From Terriglobia bacterium (GTDB lineage: Bacteria > Acidobacteriota > Terriglobia > Bryobacterales > Bryobacteraceae), in assembly GCA_020073615.1 (NCBI GenBank), contig JAIQEX010000026.1, positions 1 through 57,880 of the forward strand: a stretch of 57,880 nt of DNA, given 5' to 3'. This document shows, one piece after another, positions 18,660-27,943 of the stretch. The position numbers and the translations under genes are program-made. Under the pieces are notes generated by a model that saw only the letters and a program-made list of their open reading frames with translations, ran no database searches and was not told the DNA's origin. Positions within the stretch are counted from its first letter, which is position 1. Every line of letters begins with the position of its first letter.

Positions 18660-18690
18660 AATTCGGTCTTGTTTTATGTTGAGAATTCTG
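18660..18690 (+). repeat. direct repeat R, copy 2 (31 bp)
   Basis: Second copy of the 31-bp element at 15845-15875. It is followed by AT-rich DNA with a TATTAT-like -10 and then the dksA-like gene, so this copy is probably the native one and part of that gene's upstream region. Confidence 0.9.
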
Positions 18691-18752
18691 TTATCTTCTT
18701 TTCACCATAAAAAGGTGCTATTATCCGAAATTGGCGACAGTGGGGAGGGCCG

Positions 18753-19157
18753 ATGAGAAAGATCGCGCAGGCTCGGTTGAACAGCGGCGATTGCCGCAAA
18801 ACATTGCTGGAGAAACGCCAGGACGTCATGGCCGGCCTGGGTATCAAGTTCGATACCATGGCCAAGATCGGCCGGGTCGCGGAAGAGGACCAGGCGCAGC
18901 TTTCGCACGACGAGTTCGTCTCGCTACGTCTCAACCGCCTGGATTATGCGCAGCTCCGGCTGATCGAGGAGGCTCTCGACCGCCTGGATTCGGGCGACTA
19001 CGGCATTTGCCTGAGCTGCGAGGAGCCCATCCCCGCCAACCGCCTGAGCGCGCTGCCCTGGGCCCGGTACTGCGTGAAATGCCAGGAGGACGCGGGCGCC
19101 GCCATGGACCAGGAATGGGAGAATGCGCGCTCGCGCGTGCCCGCCGGCGTGCGCTGA
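18753..19157 (+). CDS. DksA/TraR-family zinc-finger protein
   Basis: A 134-aa protein of the DksA/TraR family, whose members insert a coiled coil into the RNA polymerase secondary channel and change promoter response. The zinc finger is formed by C86 and C89 (GICLSCEE) and C107 and C110 (YCVKC), in the usual spacing after SALPWARY. The N-terminal helix is shorter than in E. coli DksA. Which function (DksA, TraR or a general regulator) applies is not decidable here. Confidence 0.85.
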   Translation: MRKIAQARLNSGDCRKTLLEKRQDVMAGLGIKFDTMAKIGRVAEEDQAQLSHDEFVSLRLNRLDYAQLRLIEEALDRLDSGDYGICLSCEEPIPANRLSALPWARYCVKCQEDAGAAMDQEWENARSRVPAGVR

Positions 19158-19175
19158 CGGAACAAGGCTGGCGGC

Positions 19176-19517
19176 CTACGCTTGCACGGCCACGTGCGGG
19201 TCGAGCATTTTCTGCACTTCCGACTTCCCTACCGCCCCCACGCGCTGCTCCACCACCTGCCCGCCCTTGAACAGCAGCAGCGTCGGAATCCCGCGAATGT
19301 TGTAGCGCATGGCAATGTTTCCGTTGGTGTCTACGTCCACCTTGCCCACTTTCACTTTGCCGGCGTACTCCTTGGCCACGACGTCGATCGTGGGCGCCAT
19401 CTGCCGGCATGGGCCGCACCATTCAGCCCAGAAATCCACCAGAACCGGTACGTCCGACCGGAGCACATCCTGGTCGAAACTTCCATCGGTAAAGGTCAAT
19501 GTGTTCGGACCTGCCAT
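19176..19517 (-). CDS. trxA: thioredoxin
   Basis: Cytoplasmic protein-disulfide reductase of 113 aa. It has the classic active site FWAEWCGPCRQMAP, the cis-Pro loop RGIPTLLLFKGG, and full thioredoxin length. It converges with the dksA-like gene 18 bp away. An AGGAGA ribosome-binding site precedes the ATG. Confidence 0.96.
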   Translation of the reverse strand: MAGPNTLTFTDGSFDQDVLRSDVPVLVDFWAEWCGPCRQMAPTIDVVAKEYAGKVKVGKVDVDTNGNIAMRYNIRGIPTLLLFKGGQVVEQRVGAVGKSEVQKMLDPHVAVQA

Positions 19518-19559
19518 TTTGTCTCCTATACAATTAGAATCCCGGCGCGGCCGAAGGAT

Positions 19560-20981
19560 TCACCCCCGCCCCGCAAGCCGTTGATACAGCGCCGAATAAG
19601 CTGCCGCCGACTTCTTCCAGGAGAAGTCCTTCGCCATGCCGCGGCGCATCGTTTCCCGCCAGGCATCCCCGTCGGCGAACGCCCTCACGGCGCTGCGAAC
19701 CGCCTCCAGCAGCGCCTGCCCGGTATACTCTACAAACTTGAAGCCGATGCCATCTTCGATGGTATCATCCAGCCCGCCGGTGGCGCGCACTACGGGCACG
19801 GTCCCGTACCTTAAACTATAGATCTGGTTCAGCCCGCACGGCTCCCAGCGGCTGGGCATCAGAAACAGATCGGCCCCCGCCTCCACGCGGTGGGCCAGCG
19901 GGTTGTCGTAGCCGATGCGTACGGCAATACGGTCCGGATGCCGGGCGGCCATGCTCCGAAACAACTCCTCGTACTTCGGCTCGCCCGTGCCCAGCGCCAC
20001 CAGGTACACATCTTCGGCAACGATCCCGCCGGCCGCTTCCACGAGGATGTCGGCGCCCTTTTGATCGGTGAACCGCGAGACAATGCCGATGAGCGGCCGC
20101 TCCATAGCCGCCTCCGGCAAACCGAATTCGCGCAGCAGCTCCCGCTTGCAGATTCTCTTGCCGCTGAGGTCGTCCGCCGAGTAGTGTGCGGGAATGAAAG
20201 GGCCGGTTTCCGGGTTCCACTCCCGGTAGTCGGCCCCGTTCAGGATTCCACTCAGCACCCCGGCGCGCCCGCGCAATGCGCCATCGAGCCCGAACCCATA
20301 CTCGGGAGTCTGAATCTCGCGGGCGTAAGTGGGGCTCACGGTGGAGAGCGCATCGGCGAACGCGATGCCGCCTCTGAGGTAGCTGATGCGCCCGAAGAAT
20401 TCCATGCCATCGGGCCGGTACACTCCCGGATCGAGCGCCAGTTCCGCCAGGGCAGTTCGTGGGAAGAGTCCCTGATACGCCAGGTTGTGGACGCTGAACA
20501 GCGTTTTGACGCCGAGGAAGGTCGGGTCGCCGGCCAGCAGGGTCTTCAGATAAACGGGTACCAGCCCGGACTGCCAGTCGTGGCAGTGCAGAACGTCGGT
20601 GCGGAACAGACGGCGCGCCACGCCCAGCGCGGCGCGGGCAAACACGGCGAAGCGGATATGGTTGTCGGGATAGTCCACACCCGCCTCGCCGTAGAACCCC
20701 TTGCGGTCATAAAGCGGGGGGCAATCGACCAGGTAGAGCGGAAAGGGCTCGGCCGCCAGGTAAATCGACGTGTCGAACCGTGCCGGCCCAAGGTAAACGG
20801 GCAGCGAATCGTACACCCGCCGCATGCCTTTCATATCGATGGCGCGGTAGCGCGGCGTCACCACCGCCACCTCGTCGCCATACGCGCCCAGGGCGGTGGG
20901 CAAGGACCCCACCACATCGGCCAGACCGCCCGTCTTGGCGAGCGGCGCACACTCGGGGGAAACCATCAGGACGCGGGCCAC
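19560..20981 (-). CDS. glgA: glycogen synthase (ADP-glucose type)
   Basis: Transfers glucose from ADP-glucose to a growing alpha-1,4-glucan. The 473-aa GT5 protein shows the N-terminal KTGGLADVVGSLP signature with the ADP-glucose-binding Lys, LHCHDWQSGLVP, GIVSRFTDQKGADIL, and the C-terminal EPCGLNQIYSLRYGTVPVV and TGGLDDTI blocks. GTG 20981 (VARVLMVSPE) gives a normal length; the frame extends upstream without similarity. No other glycogen gene is adjacent. Confidence 0.95.
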   Translation of the reverse strand: MARVLMVSPECAPLAKTGGLADVVGSLPTALGAYGDEVAVVTPRYRAIDMKGMRRVYDSLPVYLGPARFDTSIYLAAEPFPLYLVDCPPLYDRKGFYGEAGVDYPDNHIRFAVFARAALGVARRLFRTDVLHCHDWQSGLVPVYLKTLLAGDPTFLGVKTLFSVHNLAYQGLFPRTALAELALDPGVYRPDGMEFFGRISYLRGGIAFADALSTVSPTYAREIQTPEYGFGLDGALRGRAGVLSGILNGADYREWNPETGPFIPAHYSADDLSGKRICKRELLREFGLPEAAMERPLIGIVSRFTDQKGADILVEAAGGIVAEDVYLVALGTGEPKYEELFRSMAARHPDRIAVRIGYDNPLAHRVEAGADLFLMPSRWEPCGLNQIYSLRYGTVPVVRATGGLDDTIEDGIGFKFVEYTGQALLEAVRSAVRAFADGDAWRETMRRGMAKDFSWKKSAAAYSALYQRLAGRG

Positions 20982-21056
20982 ATCGGAATTGTAGCAAGCC
21001 GGTAGCCCGGGCCTCCGGGCCTGTGTTAGCCTGCAACCGGGACCGCCCGGAAATCG

Positions 21057-21575
21057 GTGAAACCGTTGCCACGCGACGAGATCCTCGCCCAGCTTCGTGA
21101 AAGGATTGTCCGGTTCGCGGCATCTCATTTATCGAGGGATGCCGCCGAAGATGTGGCCCAGGAAACGCTCATGCTGCTGCATGAAAAGTACGCGCACCTC
21201 GAGCGCACCGAGGACCTGCTGCCGCTCTCGCTTCAGATCGTGCGCTACAAGATCATGGGCCTGCGCCGCAAGGCGGTGCGGCGCGGCGAATACACGCAAG
21301 TATCCATCACCGACCTCCCCCTGCCCGACCTGGAGGCCAATCCGGCCGGCCAACTGGAACGGCAAGAGATGCTGGACCACCTCACGCGCGCCGTCGGGCA
21401 ACTGGGAGAACGCTGCCGCCAGTTGATCCGTCTCAAATTGCAGGGAAAGAGCTTTCCGGAGATCCAGAAGATCATGGGCGCCGCCGCCCTCAACACGATC
21501 TACACCTGGGACCACCGGTGCCGCAAGCACCTGCTGGAGCTGATGGGCGGGGATTGGGAGGCGGGCCGGCGATGA
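21057..21575 (+). CDS. sigma-70 family (ECF-like) RNA polymerase sigma factor
   Basis: A 172-aa sigma factor. Region 2 is visible as SRDAAEDVAQETLMLLHEKY followed by LSLQIVRYKIMGLRRK, and region 4 as LGERCRQLIRLKLQGKSFPEIQKIMG with a basic C-terminus. GTG 21057 gives a plausible start and no nearby ATG competes. The stop overlaps the next gene (ATGA), so it is co-translated with a putative membrane anti-sigma protein, a second sigma pair in the window. Confidence 0.78.
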   Translation: MKPLPRDEILAQLRERIVRFAASHLSRDAAEDVAQETLMLLHEKYAHLERTEDLLPLSLQIVRYKIMGLRRKAVRRGEYTQVSITDLPLPDLEANPAGQLERQEMLDHLTRAVGQLGERCRQLIRLKLQGKSFPEIQKIMGAAALNTIYTWDHRCRKHLLELMGGDWEAGRR

Positions 21576-22822
21576 ACCGCGACACCATCCAAAAACTGCT
21601 GGGAGGATACGCCACGGGCACGCTCACGGCGGAGGAACGGGAGGCGCTGTTCGCGGCGGCGCTGGAGGACCAGCAACTCTTCGACGCCCTGGCGCGGGAG
21701 CAATCGCTGGCCGACCTGTTGCGCGATCCGGCGGCGCGGGCGCAGCTTCTGGCAGCGCTCGACAGCCCGCGAACGCCGTGGTTCCGTATGGCCGGGTGGT
21801 GGCGCCCGGCGTCGGTGGCGCTGGCGGCGGCGATATGCCTGGTGGTAGTGATTTTCGTGGCGCGGCGCCCCGCCCCGGCGCCCGCGACCATCGCCCAGAT
21901 CCAAACGCCGGCGCCCTTGCCTGAAGCGTCCGCCGCAAAGCCGGCGGGAGCGCTGCCCGAGGCCAAGCCGGAGCGGCGCGCTCCACCGGTCCCCGTGCGG
22001 GCAAAGAAGGCTCTGCCACCGACGCCCCCGGCGGTCGCCGCGCCGGCCCCGCCGCCCACCCTGCCGGAGCCGCCGCGGATGACCGTGGCAACCGCGCCGC
22101 CACCACCGCCGGAGCCGCGCGTGCTTCGCGCCGCTTCCCCCGCGGGCGTGGCCGGCAGCACGCCCCCGGCGGACGCCATCGCGCTATTTTATGGCGGCGC
22201 ACTTTCCGCGCAAGCCGGCAACCGTCTCCTCGATCAGACCGCGGCCCAGCAGGCGGTTTCCCAGGACGCCGCCCAGCCCAAGCAGCAGCAAGCCCCGGTC
22301 CAGGAGCGCCAGCAGAATAAGCGGGCCGTCGCCCCCGCATTCTCCAAGGCCGTCGCGCCACTGGCCCTCAAGGCGTCCCCCGTCAATCTCGGCGTGCAGT
22401 ACCGGCTGCTGCGCCAACTCCCGGACGGCGCATTCACCGACGCGGGCCCGGAAGAGAGCCTCGAGGCCGGCACGCCGGTGAAGTTCGAGATCGTTCCCAA
22501 TGACAGCGGCTACCTGGCGATTACCGCGCGCGGGCCCGATGGCGTCTGGCAGCAGGTGGCCAGCGGACGCGCGCAGCGCATGACTCCTTTCGAATCGCCG
22601 CCCTGGACTCCGGCGCAGAGCGGCCGCGTCGAGTTCCGGTTGTGGTTCTCGCGCCAGCCACCCCCGGCGGCCGGCGCTTTTGGGGCCGTCACTGGCAGTT
22701 TGGACGGGAACCTCGTCACGACGCTTGCCGAGACCAAGTCCCAGTCCCGCGTCACGTATGTAGTGAGCCGCGACCCGGCGGCCCAGTCCGTTTCCTTCAC
22801 CATCTCGCTCAACTACCGGTAG
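21572..22822 (+). CDS. membrane-anchored putative anti-sigma protein with Pro-rich periplasmic region
   Basis: A 416-aa single-pass membrane protein. The N-terminal 75 residues (LLGGYATGTLTAEEREALF, an adhesin-like anti-sigma N-terminus) should be cytoplasmic. A membrane helix at about 79-97 is followed by a long Pro/Ala stretch (about 100-180), Gln-rich segments (about 230-260), and a C-terminal beta domain (from about 285) resembling DUF4384-type modules. Translational coupling to the sigma gene supports the anti-sigma role. It overlaps the convergent glycosyltransferase gene by 14 bp. Confidence 0.65.
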   Translation: MNRDTIQKLLGGYATGTLTAEEREALFAAALEDQQLFDALAREQSLADLLRDPAARAQLLAALDSPRTPWFRMAGWWRPASVALAAAICLVVVIFVARRPAPAPATIAQIQTPAPLPEASAAKPAGALPEAKPERRAPPVPVRAKKALPPTPPAVAAPAPPPTLPEPPRMTVATAPPPPPEPRVLRAASPAGVAGSTPPADAIALFYGGALSAQAGNRLLDQTAAQQAVSQDAAQPKQQQAPVQERQQNKRAVAPAFSKAVAPLALKASPVNLGVQYRLLRQLPDGAFTDAGPEESLEAGTPVKFEIVPNDSGYLAITARGPDGVWQQVASGRAQRMTPFESPPWTPAQSGRVEFRLWFSRQPPPAAGAFGAVTGSLDGNLVTTLAETKSQSRVTYVVSRDPAAQSVSFTISLNYR

Positions 22823-23843
22823 CCGCCTCCAGGAACTGCAGCGCCACCAGCGGCGCGTCGCAGCGCTCCACCCATCGGGCGCCGCGCGCGGCGAGCGCCG
22901 CCCTTCGCTCGGGAGACCGCCACAATTCCTCTATGCCAGCGGCCAGTGCTTCCGCGCTCTCCGGTTCCACCAGCAGACCGTCGGGCGCCACCTCCGGGAT
23001 GGCTCCCGCGCGCGCCGCCACAATGGGCTTCGCCGCCGCCATAGCTTCCAGCAGCACAATGCCGAAGCCCTCCTGCACGCTGGGCAGGCAGAACACATCG
23101 CACCGGTTGTATTCGGCGGCCAGTTGCGCTCGCGTCACATCGCCCAGCCAGGTCACCGTGCCGCCCAGGTCCCACTCGCGCGCCAGCGCATGGAGCCGGT
23201 GAGCACACGGACCATTGCCCACCACGCGCACTTCCAGGTCCGGAATGCGGGCGCGCAGGCGGGCGGCGGCGCTGAGCAACACCTCCACACGCTTCCGCCG
23301 GTACAGACGGCCCACGAACAGCACCGTGAACCGGGCAGCGGCGCCGGGATGGAGTTCGAGCAGGCGGCGCCACTCCCCCAGGTCGATCAGTTCGGGCACC
23401 ACCGCCGGGAACTGCCGCAGGCCGTAAAATTCGCAGGCCCGCTCGCCCGAATAGCGGCTGGTCACCAGCACGCGCGCCGCACGCGCGACGTGCAGGCGCT
23501 CGCAGCGCGCCTGGATCGACATGGTGAGCCGCGTGAGGCCGGCTTCGAAGCGCACCTCGTCGGCGACCACCCCCTTCAGCGCGGCCACGTGGCCCGCGGC
23601 CGAAGCGATGCGATAGCCATCCATGTCGAAGCCCACCGTGAGATCGTATTCCGCCGCCGGGCGCAGGCCGCGGTTGAAGACCAGCCGCTCCAGCGTGTAC
23701 ACCGGCAGGCGGACGCGCGGCGTTTCGAAATCCACGGTGTGGCCCAGCGCGCCGAGCGCCCGGGCCAGCACCCGCATGCCCACGTAGGTGCCGCTGCCGC
23801 GGCCGATATCGAGCGGGGTGGAAGTGAGGAAGCGGATGCGCAC
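22809..23843 (-). CDS. glycosyltransferase family 4 protein
   Basis: A 344-aa GT-B glycosyltransferase. The C-terminal donor-binding half is typical of GT4: TVLFVGRLYRRKRVEVLL, then EVRVVGNGP, TWLGDV, and LPSVQEGFGIVLLEAMAAAKPIVAA with the conserved E-x7-E. The N-terminal half (RFLTSTPLDIGRGSGTYVG) fits the acceptor domain. It probably acts on a cell-surface or secondary glycan; acceptor and sugar are unknown. It stands alone on the minus strand with a Uma2-like gene directly upstream. Confidence 0.88.
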   Translation of the reverse strand: MRIRFLTSTPLDIGRGSGTYVGMRVLARALGALGHTVDFETPRVRLPVYTLERLVFNRGLRPAAEYDLTVGFDMDGYRIASAAGHVAALKGVVADEVRFEAGLTRLTMSIQARCERLHVARAARVLVTSRYSGERACEFYGLRQFPAVVPELIDLGEWRRLLELHPGAAARFTVLFVGRLYRRKRVEVLLSAAARLRARIPDLEVRVVGNGPCAHRLHALAREWDLGGTVTWLGDVTRAQLAAEYNRCDVFCLPSVQEGFGIVLLEAMAAAKPIVAARAGAIPEVAPDGLLVEPESAEALAAGIEELWRSPERRAALAARGARWVERCDAPLVALQFLEAATGS

Positions 23844-23844
23844 G

Positions 23845-24423
23845 TCAGGTGGCGATCCACTCCAGCTTGTCGTAGACTTCCGCCAGGGGGAGGTCGCATT
23901 CGATCGAGCGAAGCGGCATGATCTGACCCGCCTCGTCGAAATCGGAGAGCAGCCAGCCGTTTTCCTTCTGCCGGGCCCAGAGCTGGATGTGCGGAACGTC
24001 CTGTGCCACGGTCAGGTACTCCATCAGCGAGGGCAGCGTGCGGTAGTGATCGAATTTCCGCCCGCGATCATAATCCTTCGTGGACACCGAGAGCACTTCG
24101 ACGATTACCGTGGGGTTGAGCAGCGTGTCTTTCTGGTCGTCGGCGAATTGAGGCGGGCCGCAAACCACGATCACATCGGGATACGTGTAAAGTCCTGTCG
24201 GAGTGACCCGCAACCTCACATCGGTGGAATAGACTTTACATGGTTTCGTCTTCAGCCGTTGTCTGAACTCGGCAACCAGGTTGGTGACGATCTCTGCGTG
24301 CCGCGGGCTGGCGCCCGCCATGGCGAACATCTCGCCCTTGTAGTACTCGCTCTTGCGCTCCGCCTTTCGCTCGCGCTCCAGGTACTCGGCCTCGCTCACG
24401 AATGTGGTTGGCTGCGAAGACAT
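23845..24423 (-). CDS. Uma2-family (DUF820) putative nuclease
   Basis: A 192-aa protein of the Uma2/DUF820 family, a restriction-endonuclease-like fold of unproven function that is often present in many copies per genome. Conserved pieces seen are [40 protein letters not shown] and [28 protein letters not shown], including the P-D...(D/E)-x-(V/L) core. ATG 24423 was chosen over 24435. It ends 2 bp before the glycosyltransferase start. Confidence 0.85.
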   Translation of the reverse strand: MSSQPTTFVSEAEYLERERKAERKSEYYKGEMFAMAGASPRHAEIVTNLVAEFRQRLKTKPCKVYSTDVRLRVTPTGLYTYPDVIVVCGPPQFADDQKDTLLNPTVIVEVLSVSTKDYDRGRKFDHYRTLPSLMEYLTVAQDVPHIQLWARQKENGWLLSDFDEAGQIMPLRSIECDLPLAEVYDKLEWIAT

Positions 24424-24469
24424 CGCTCTCACCATCGTATCGCGCCGCGGGCGCTACACTGAAACCGGA

Positions 24470-25141
24470 ATGCGAAACGCGGTCTGCCTCCTGAGCGGCG
24501 GCTTGGATTCCGCCACCTGCCTGGCGCTGGCGCGGCGCGAGGGCTACGCCTGCTATGCCCTTTCCTTCGATTACGGGCAGCGCCACAAAGTGGAGCTTGC
24601 CGCTGCCCGGCGCGTGGCCGCCGCCCTCGGCGTCGAGCGGCACATCGTGGCCGCCATCGGCCTGGACGCGTTCGGAGGCTCAGCGCTCACTGCCGAGATC
24701 GCCGTCCCCAAGGCACGCTCCGCGGCGGAGATGGGCAGGGGCATCCCCGTCACCTACGTTCCGGCGCGCAACACCATCTTCCTTTCCTTCGCCCTGGCGT
24801 GGGCCGAAGTGCTGGAGAGCTCCGACATCTTCATCGGCGTGAACGCGCTCGATTATTCGGGCTACCCGGACTGCCGGCCCGAATTCATTCAAGCTTATGA
24901 GCGCATGGCCAACCTCGCCACCAAGGCCGGCGTGGAGGGCCGCACGCACCTCAAAATCCATGCGCCCCTGCTCGAACTCGGCAAAGCGCAGATCGTGAAG
25001 CTAGCCCACGAGCTGGGAGTGAAATTCAGCCTGACCCATAGCTGTTACGATCCCGGCGCGGAGGGCCGCCCGTGCGGCCAGTGCGATGCCTGCCTGCTGC
25101 GGCGCAAGGGTTTCGAAGAGGCCGGAATTGAAGATCGCTGA
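24470..25141 (+). CDS. queC: 7-cyano-7-deazaguanine synthase
   Basis: Converts 7-carboxy-7-deazaguanine to preQ0 with ATP and ammonia in queuosine synthesis. The 223-aa protein has the PP-loop SGGLDSATC at residues 9-17, [11 protein letters not shown], the substrate region [17 protein letters not shown], and the C-terminal zinc site ([18 protein letters not shown]). ATG 24470 begins exactly at the family N-terminus. It overlaps queE, giving a two-gene queuosine unit; queD and queF are not in the window. Confidence 0.96.
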   Translation: MRNAVCLLSGGLDSATCLALARREGYACYALSFDYGQRHKVELAAARRVAAALGVERHIVAAIGLDAFGGSALTAEIAVPKARSAAEMGRGIPVTYVPARNTIFLSFALAWAEVLESSDIFIGVNALDYSGYPDCRPEFIQAYERMANLATKAGVEGRTHLKIHAPLLELGKAQIVKLAHELGVKFSLTHSCYDPGAEGRPCGQCDACLLRRKGFEEAGIEDR

Positions 25142-25802
25142 GTTGTTTTACTCCCTGCAGGGCGAAGGTTCGCTGGTGGGCGTGCCCTCCGTCTTCATCC
25201 GCACCAGCGGATGCAACCTGCGCTGCGCGTGGTGCGATACGCCCTACACTTCCTGGCAGCCGGAAGGCGCCGAGCTCACGCTCCGCCAGATCCTGGACGA
25301 GGTTGCGGCCCATCCCGCGCGGCACGTGGTGGTCACCGGCGGCGAGCCCATGATCGCGCCCGAAATCGTGCCCCTCACCGAACGCTTGCGCGCGCTCGGG
25401 CGGCACATCACCATCGAGACCGCCGGCACGGTGTTTCAGCCGGTGGCCTGCGACCTCATGAGCATCAGCCCCAAGCTCGCCAACTCCACGCCCCGCGGCG
25501 ACCCCTGGGCGGCGCGCCACGACCGCCTGCGCATCCAGCCGGAGGTGCTCGCCGAATTGATGGGCCGCTACGTTTACCAGCTCAAATTCGTGATCGAAAA
25601 GCCCGCCGACCTGGAGGAGGTGCGGGCGCTGATCGACGTGCTCGAAGCCGGCCGCGAGCGCGTGATCCTCATGCCCGAGGGCACGGACCAAGACTTGCTG
25701 CGCGAGCGTGCCCGATGGCTGGCCGAGATCTGCAAGGAGGAAGGCTTCCGCTTCAGCCCGCGCCTGCACGTGGATTTGTGGGGAAATCGCCGCGGCGTGT
25801 GA
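25128..25802 (+). CDS. queE: 7-carboxy-7-deazaguanine synthase (radical SAM)
   Basis: Radical SAM enzyme that contracts 6-carboxytetrahydropterin to 7-carboxy-7-deazaguanine. From TTG 25128 the 224-aa protein begins [14 protein letters not shown], the family N-terminus, and has the cluster-binding C29-x3-C33-x2-C36 ([11 protein letters not shown]), [10 protein letters not shown] and a late [12 protein letters not shown]. An in-frame ATG at 25086 would add 14 residues lying inside queC. It overlaps the queC end by 14 bp. Confidence 0.94.
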   Translation: MKIAELFYSLQGEGSLVGVPSVFIRTSGCNLRCAWCDTPYTSWQPEGAELTLRQILDEVAAHPARHVVVTGGEPMIAPEIVPLTERLRALGRHITIETAGTVFQPVACDLMSISPKLANSTPRGDPWAARHDRLRIQPEVLAELMGRYVYQLKFVIEKPADLEEVRALIDVLEAGRERVILMPEGTDQDLLRERARWLAEICKEEGFRFSPRLHVDLWGNRRGV

Positions 25803-25826
25803 TCCGATATCCTGGAGTACGGTCCC

Positions 25827-26234
25827 ATGCCCCGGTACGTCATCCTTACCAACCGCAAGCGGGCCATTGTGGCGCTGGTGCACTCGGTGGCGTTCCTGAT
25901 GGTTGCCCTCTATGGCCTGGTCACGGTGGTGCGCCCGCTGGCCATGACTTCGCCCACCTCCGCGTGGGTCCTGGCGGCCGTTTACGTGATCGTCAGTGCC
26001 ATTCTGCTGCTGCTCACCGCGGCCTGCGGCCACCTGAGGGAACGGCTCTACTTCGGATTCTGCGCCGCCAGCGCCAGTTTCGGCCTGGCGCGCCAGCTTC
26101 TGGGCGATCCCCGGATGCATGCCGCGGTTTACCTCCGGGTGGCCCTGTTGGCCTGCGCCGTAGCGACAGGAATGCTCATCCTGCGCGGCTACCGCCTGGC
26201 ACCGGCGCCCTCCGCCGCACCGGCCGCCGATTGA
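25827..26234 (+). CDS. small four-helix membrane protein of unknown function
   Basis: A 135-aa protein with four predicted membrane helices (about 12-34, 44-66, 72-92, 102-122) and a basic N-terminus (RYVILTNRKRA). No family was recognised. It starts 24 bp after queE and may be co-transcribed with it, which does not by itself suggest a role in queuosine metabolism. Confidence 0.65.
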   Translation: MPRYVILTNRKRAIVALVHSVAFLMVALYGLVTVVRPLAMTSPTSAWVLAAVYVIVSAILLLLTAACGHLRERLYFGFCAASASFGLARQLLGDPRMHAAVYLRVALLACAVATGMLILRGYRLAPAPSAAPAAD

Positions 26235-26241
26235 ACTGGTT

Positions 26242-26748
26242 TTATATTTGTGGGTCGGGCGGGAAGGCCGCGTGCGAGATACAGGGGCTGAGGTAGGTGC
26301 CGCCGCGTTCCACTTCGCGGATGGCTTCCACCAGGTCGAAGGCGGCCCGGCTCTTCAGAACGTAACCCGCGAATCCGGCGCCGCTGGCCTGCTGCACGTA
26401 CTCGTCTTCATGGTGCATGGTCAAGAGGATCGTCTTGGTCGAGGGCGCGGCGGTACGCATCGCCAGGCCGGCGTCAATGCCGTTCAGAATAGGCATGTTC
26501 AGATCCAGCACGGCGATATCGGGCTGGAGATTCCGCGCCAGTTGCACCGCTTCGCCGCCATCGGCCGCCTCCCCCACAACGGTGAGCCCGCGGGCGCGCA
26601 GATGATCTCCTATTGCCTGTCGAAAGCCTGCATGGTCGTCAACCAATAAGATACTGAGTGGCACTGCGGTCCTCACGCGATCGGGCGCAATCGCACCCGC
26701 AATGAAAGTAGCACTTTGTTCCCTCGCCGGCTGTTCAAAATTGACCAC
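26242..26748 (-). CDS. single-domain response regulator (receiver only)
   Basis: A 168-aa protein with one receiver domain: acidic pair at 37-38 (LLVDDHAGF), phosphoacceptor Asp82 in AVLDLNMP, the Thr of ILLTMHH, and the Lys of GYVLKSR. It resembles NarL/LuxR-type regulators but ends soon after GGTYLSPCIS, where the DNA-binding HTH domain would begin. The output domain is missing; whether this is a natural single-domain regulator or a truncated gene cannot be told. An alternative start is GTG 26664, just before the receiver. Confidence 0.8.
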   Translation of the reverse strand: MVNFEQPAREQSATFIAGAIAPDRVRTAVPLSILLVDDHAGFRQAIGDHLRARGLTVVGEAADGGEAVQLARNLQPDIAVLDLNMPILNGIDAGLAMRTAAPSTKTILLTMHHEDEYVQQASGAGFAGYVLKSRAAFDLVEAIREVERGGTYLSPCISHAAFPPDPQI

Positions 26749-27010
26749 TCCGCCCGGCGCCCTTCGTCCTCCGCAATCGGGACTACGGTCTGGCGTCTGC
26801 GACTGGCAAACGCGGCGGTGTCTCAGCTCTGCACCTTGAGTGCGTCTTTGCGTCTTTAATTGGGAGCTTAACGCATCCCGCTTAGGGGACCTGCCTTCTC
26901 ATCCCATCTCCGCGGTGAAATCTGATCGACGGATTGCGGCCGCGCCCCAACCCGCGCCCCGGCCGGTGTAAGCTGAGAGCTGATCGCCGAAGGCGGATCG
27001 CTCACTCACC

Positions 27011-27805
27011 TTGCCCGAACTCCCCGAAGTGGAAACCGTGGCGCGCTCCATCGCCCGGCTGGTCGGCCGCCGCATCCTGGCCGCCGAGCTGCGTAGCACG
27101 CGCGTGCTGCGCGGCGGCGATCCCGACGCAATGGCAGCCCGCCTGCGGGGCCGCCGCATTGCGCGCATCCAGCGCTACGGCAAGTTCATCCTGGTGTCTC
27201 TCGAGGGTGGCGGCTACCTGCTGATCCACCTCGGCATGACCGGCCGCCTGCTGCTCGCCGGACCCGCCGGCAAGCACACCCATGCCATCCTCACGCTCGA
27301 TCGCGGCACGCTGCTCTACGACGACAGCCGCCAGTTCGGCTGCTTCTACTTCAGCGAGGAGTTCCCGCCGCGCCTGCGCAAGCTCGGCCCCGAGCCGCTG
27401 GAGGTCCGGTTCGAGGATTTCGCTGCCGCGCTTCGCCGCCGCCACACGCGCATCAAGGCGTTGCTGTTAAACCAGGCGTTCGTGCGCGGCATAGGCAACA
27501 TCTATGCCGATGAAGCGCTCTTCCGCGCCGGCATTCATCCCCTGGCGCAAACCTCCCGCTTCGGCGGCGCGCGCGCGCGGCGCCTGTTCGACGCCATGGT
27601 CGCCGTGCTCAGCGAAGCCATCGCCGCGGGTGGATCTTCCGTTTCCGACTATGTCGACGCGCGCGGCCGCAAAGGCTTCTTTCAGTTCAGCCACCGCGTG
27701 TACCAGCGCACCGGCGAACCCTGCCTCACCTGCGGAACTCCCATCCGCCGCTTGCTGGTGGCGGCGCGCTCGTCGCACTTCTGCCCGCGCTGCCAGAAGC
27801 GCTGA
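27011..27805 (+). CDS. mutM: formamidopyrimidine-DNA glycosylase
   Basis: Removes oxidised purines such as 8-oxoguanine and nicks the abasic site. TTG 27011 yields the required N-terminus M-PELPEVET, in which Pro2 becomes the catalytic nucleophile and Glu3 the acid. Also present are HLGMTGRLLL, NQAFVRGIGNIYADEALF and the C-terminal zinc finger CLTCGTPIRR...FCPRCQ. 264 aa, full length. Confidence 0.96.
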   Translation: MPELPEVETVARSIARLVGRRILAAELRSTRVLRGGDPDAMAARLRGRRIARIQRYGKFILVSLEGGGYLLIHLGMTGRLLLAGPAGKHTHAILTLDRGTLLYDDSRQFGCFYFSEEFPPRLRKLGPEPLEVRFEDFAAALRRRHTRIKALLLNQAFVRGIGNIYADEALFRAGIHPLAQTSRFGGARARRLFDAMVAVLSEAIAAGGSSVSDYVDARGRKGFFQFSHRVYQRTGEPCLTCGTPIRRLLVAARSSHFCPRCQKR

Positions 27806-27943
27806 AACCTTCCCGGAACAGGCCGCGTCGGAAGTGTTTAAGGCGACTATAAAGCCTTGACGCTGCGGCCGATATCTGCCATCAATAGAAGATTGGGTAT
27901 TGCCCGGTTATTGAATGCCGCAAAATTAGAGGAGATTTCCGAC

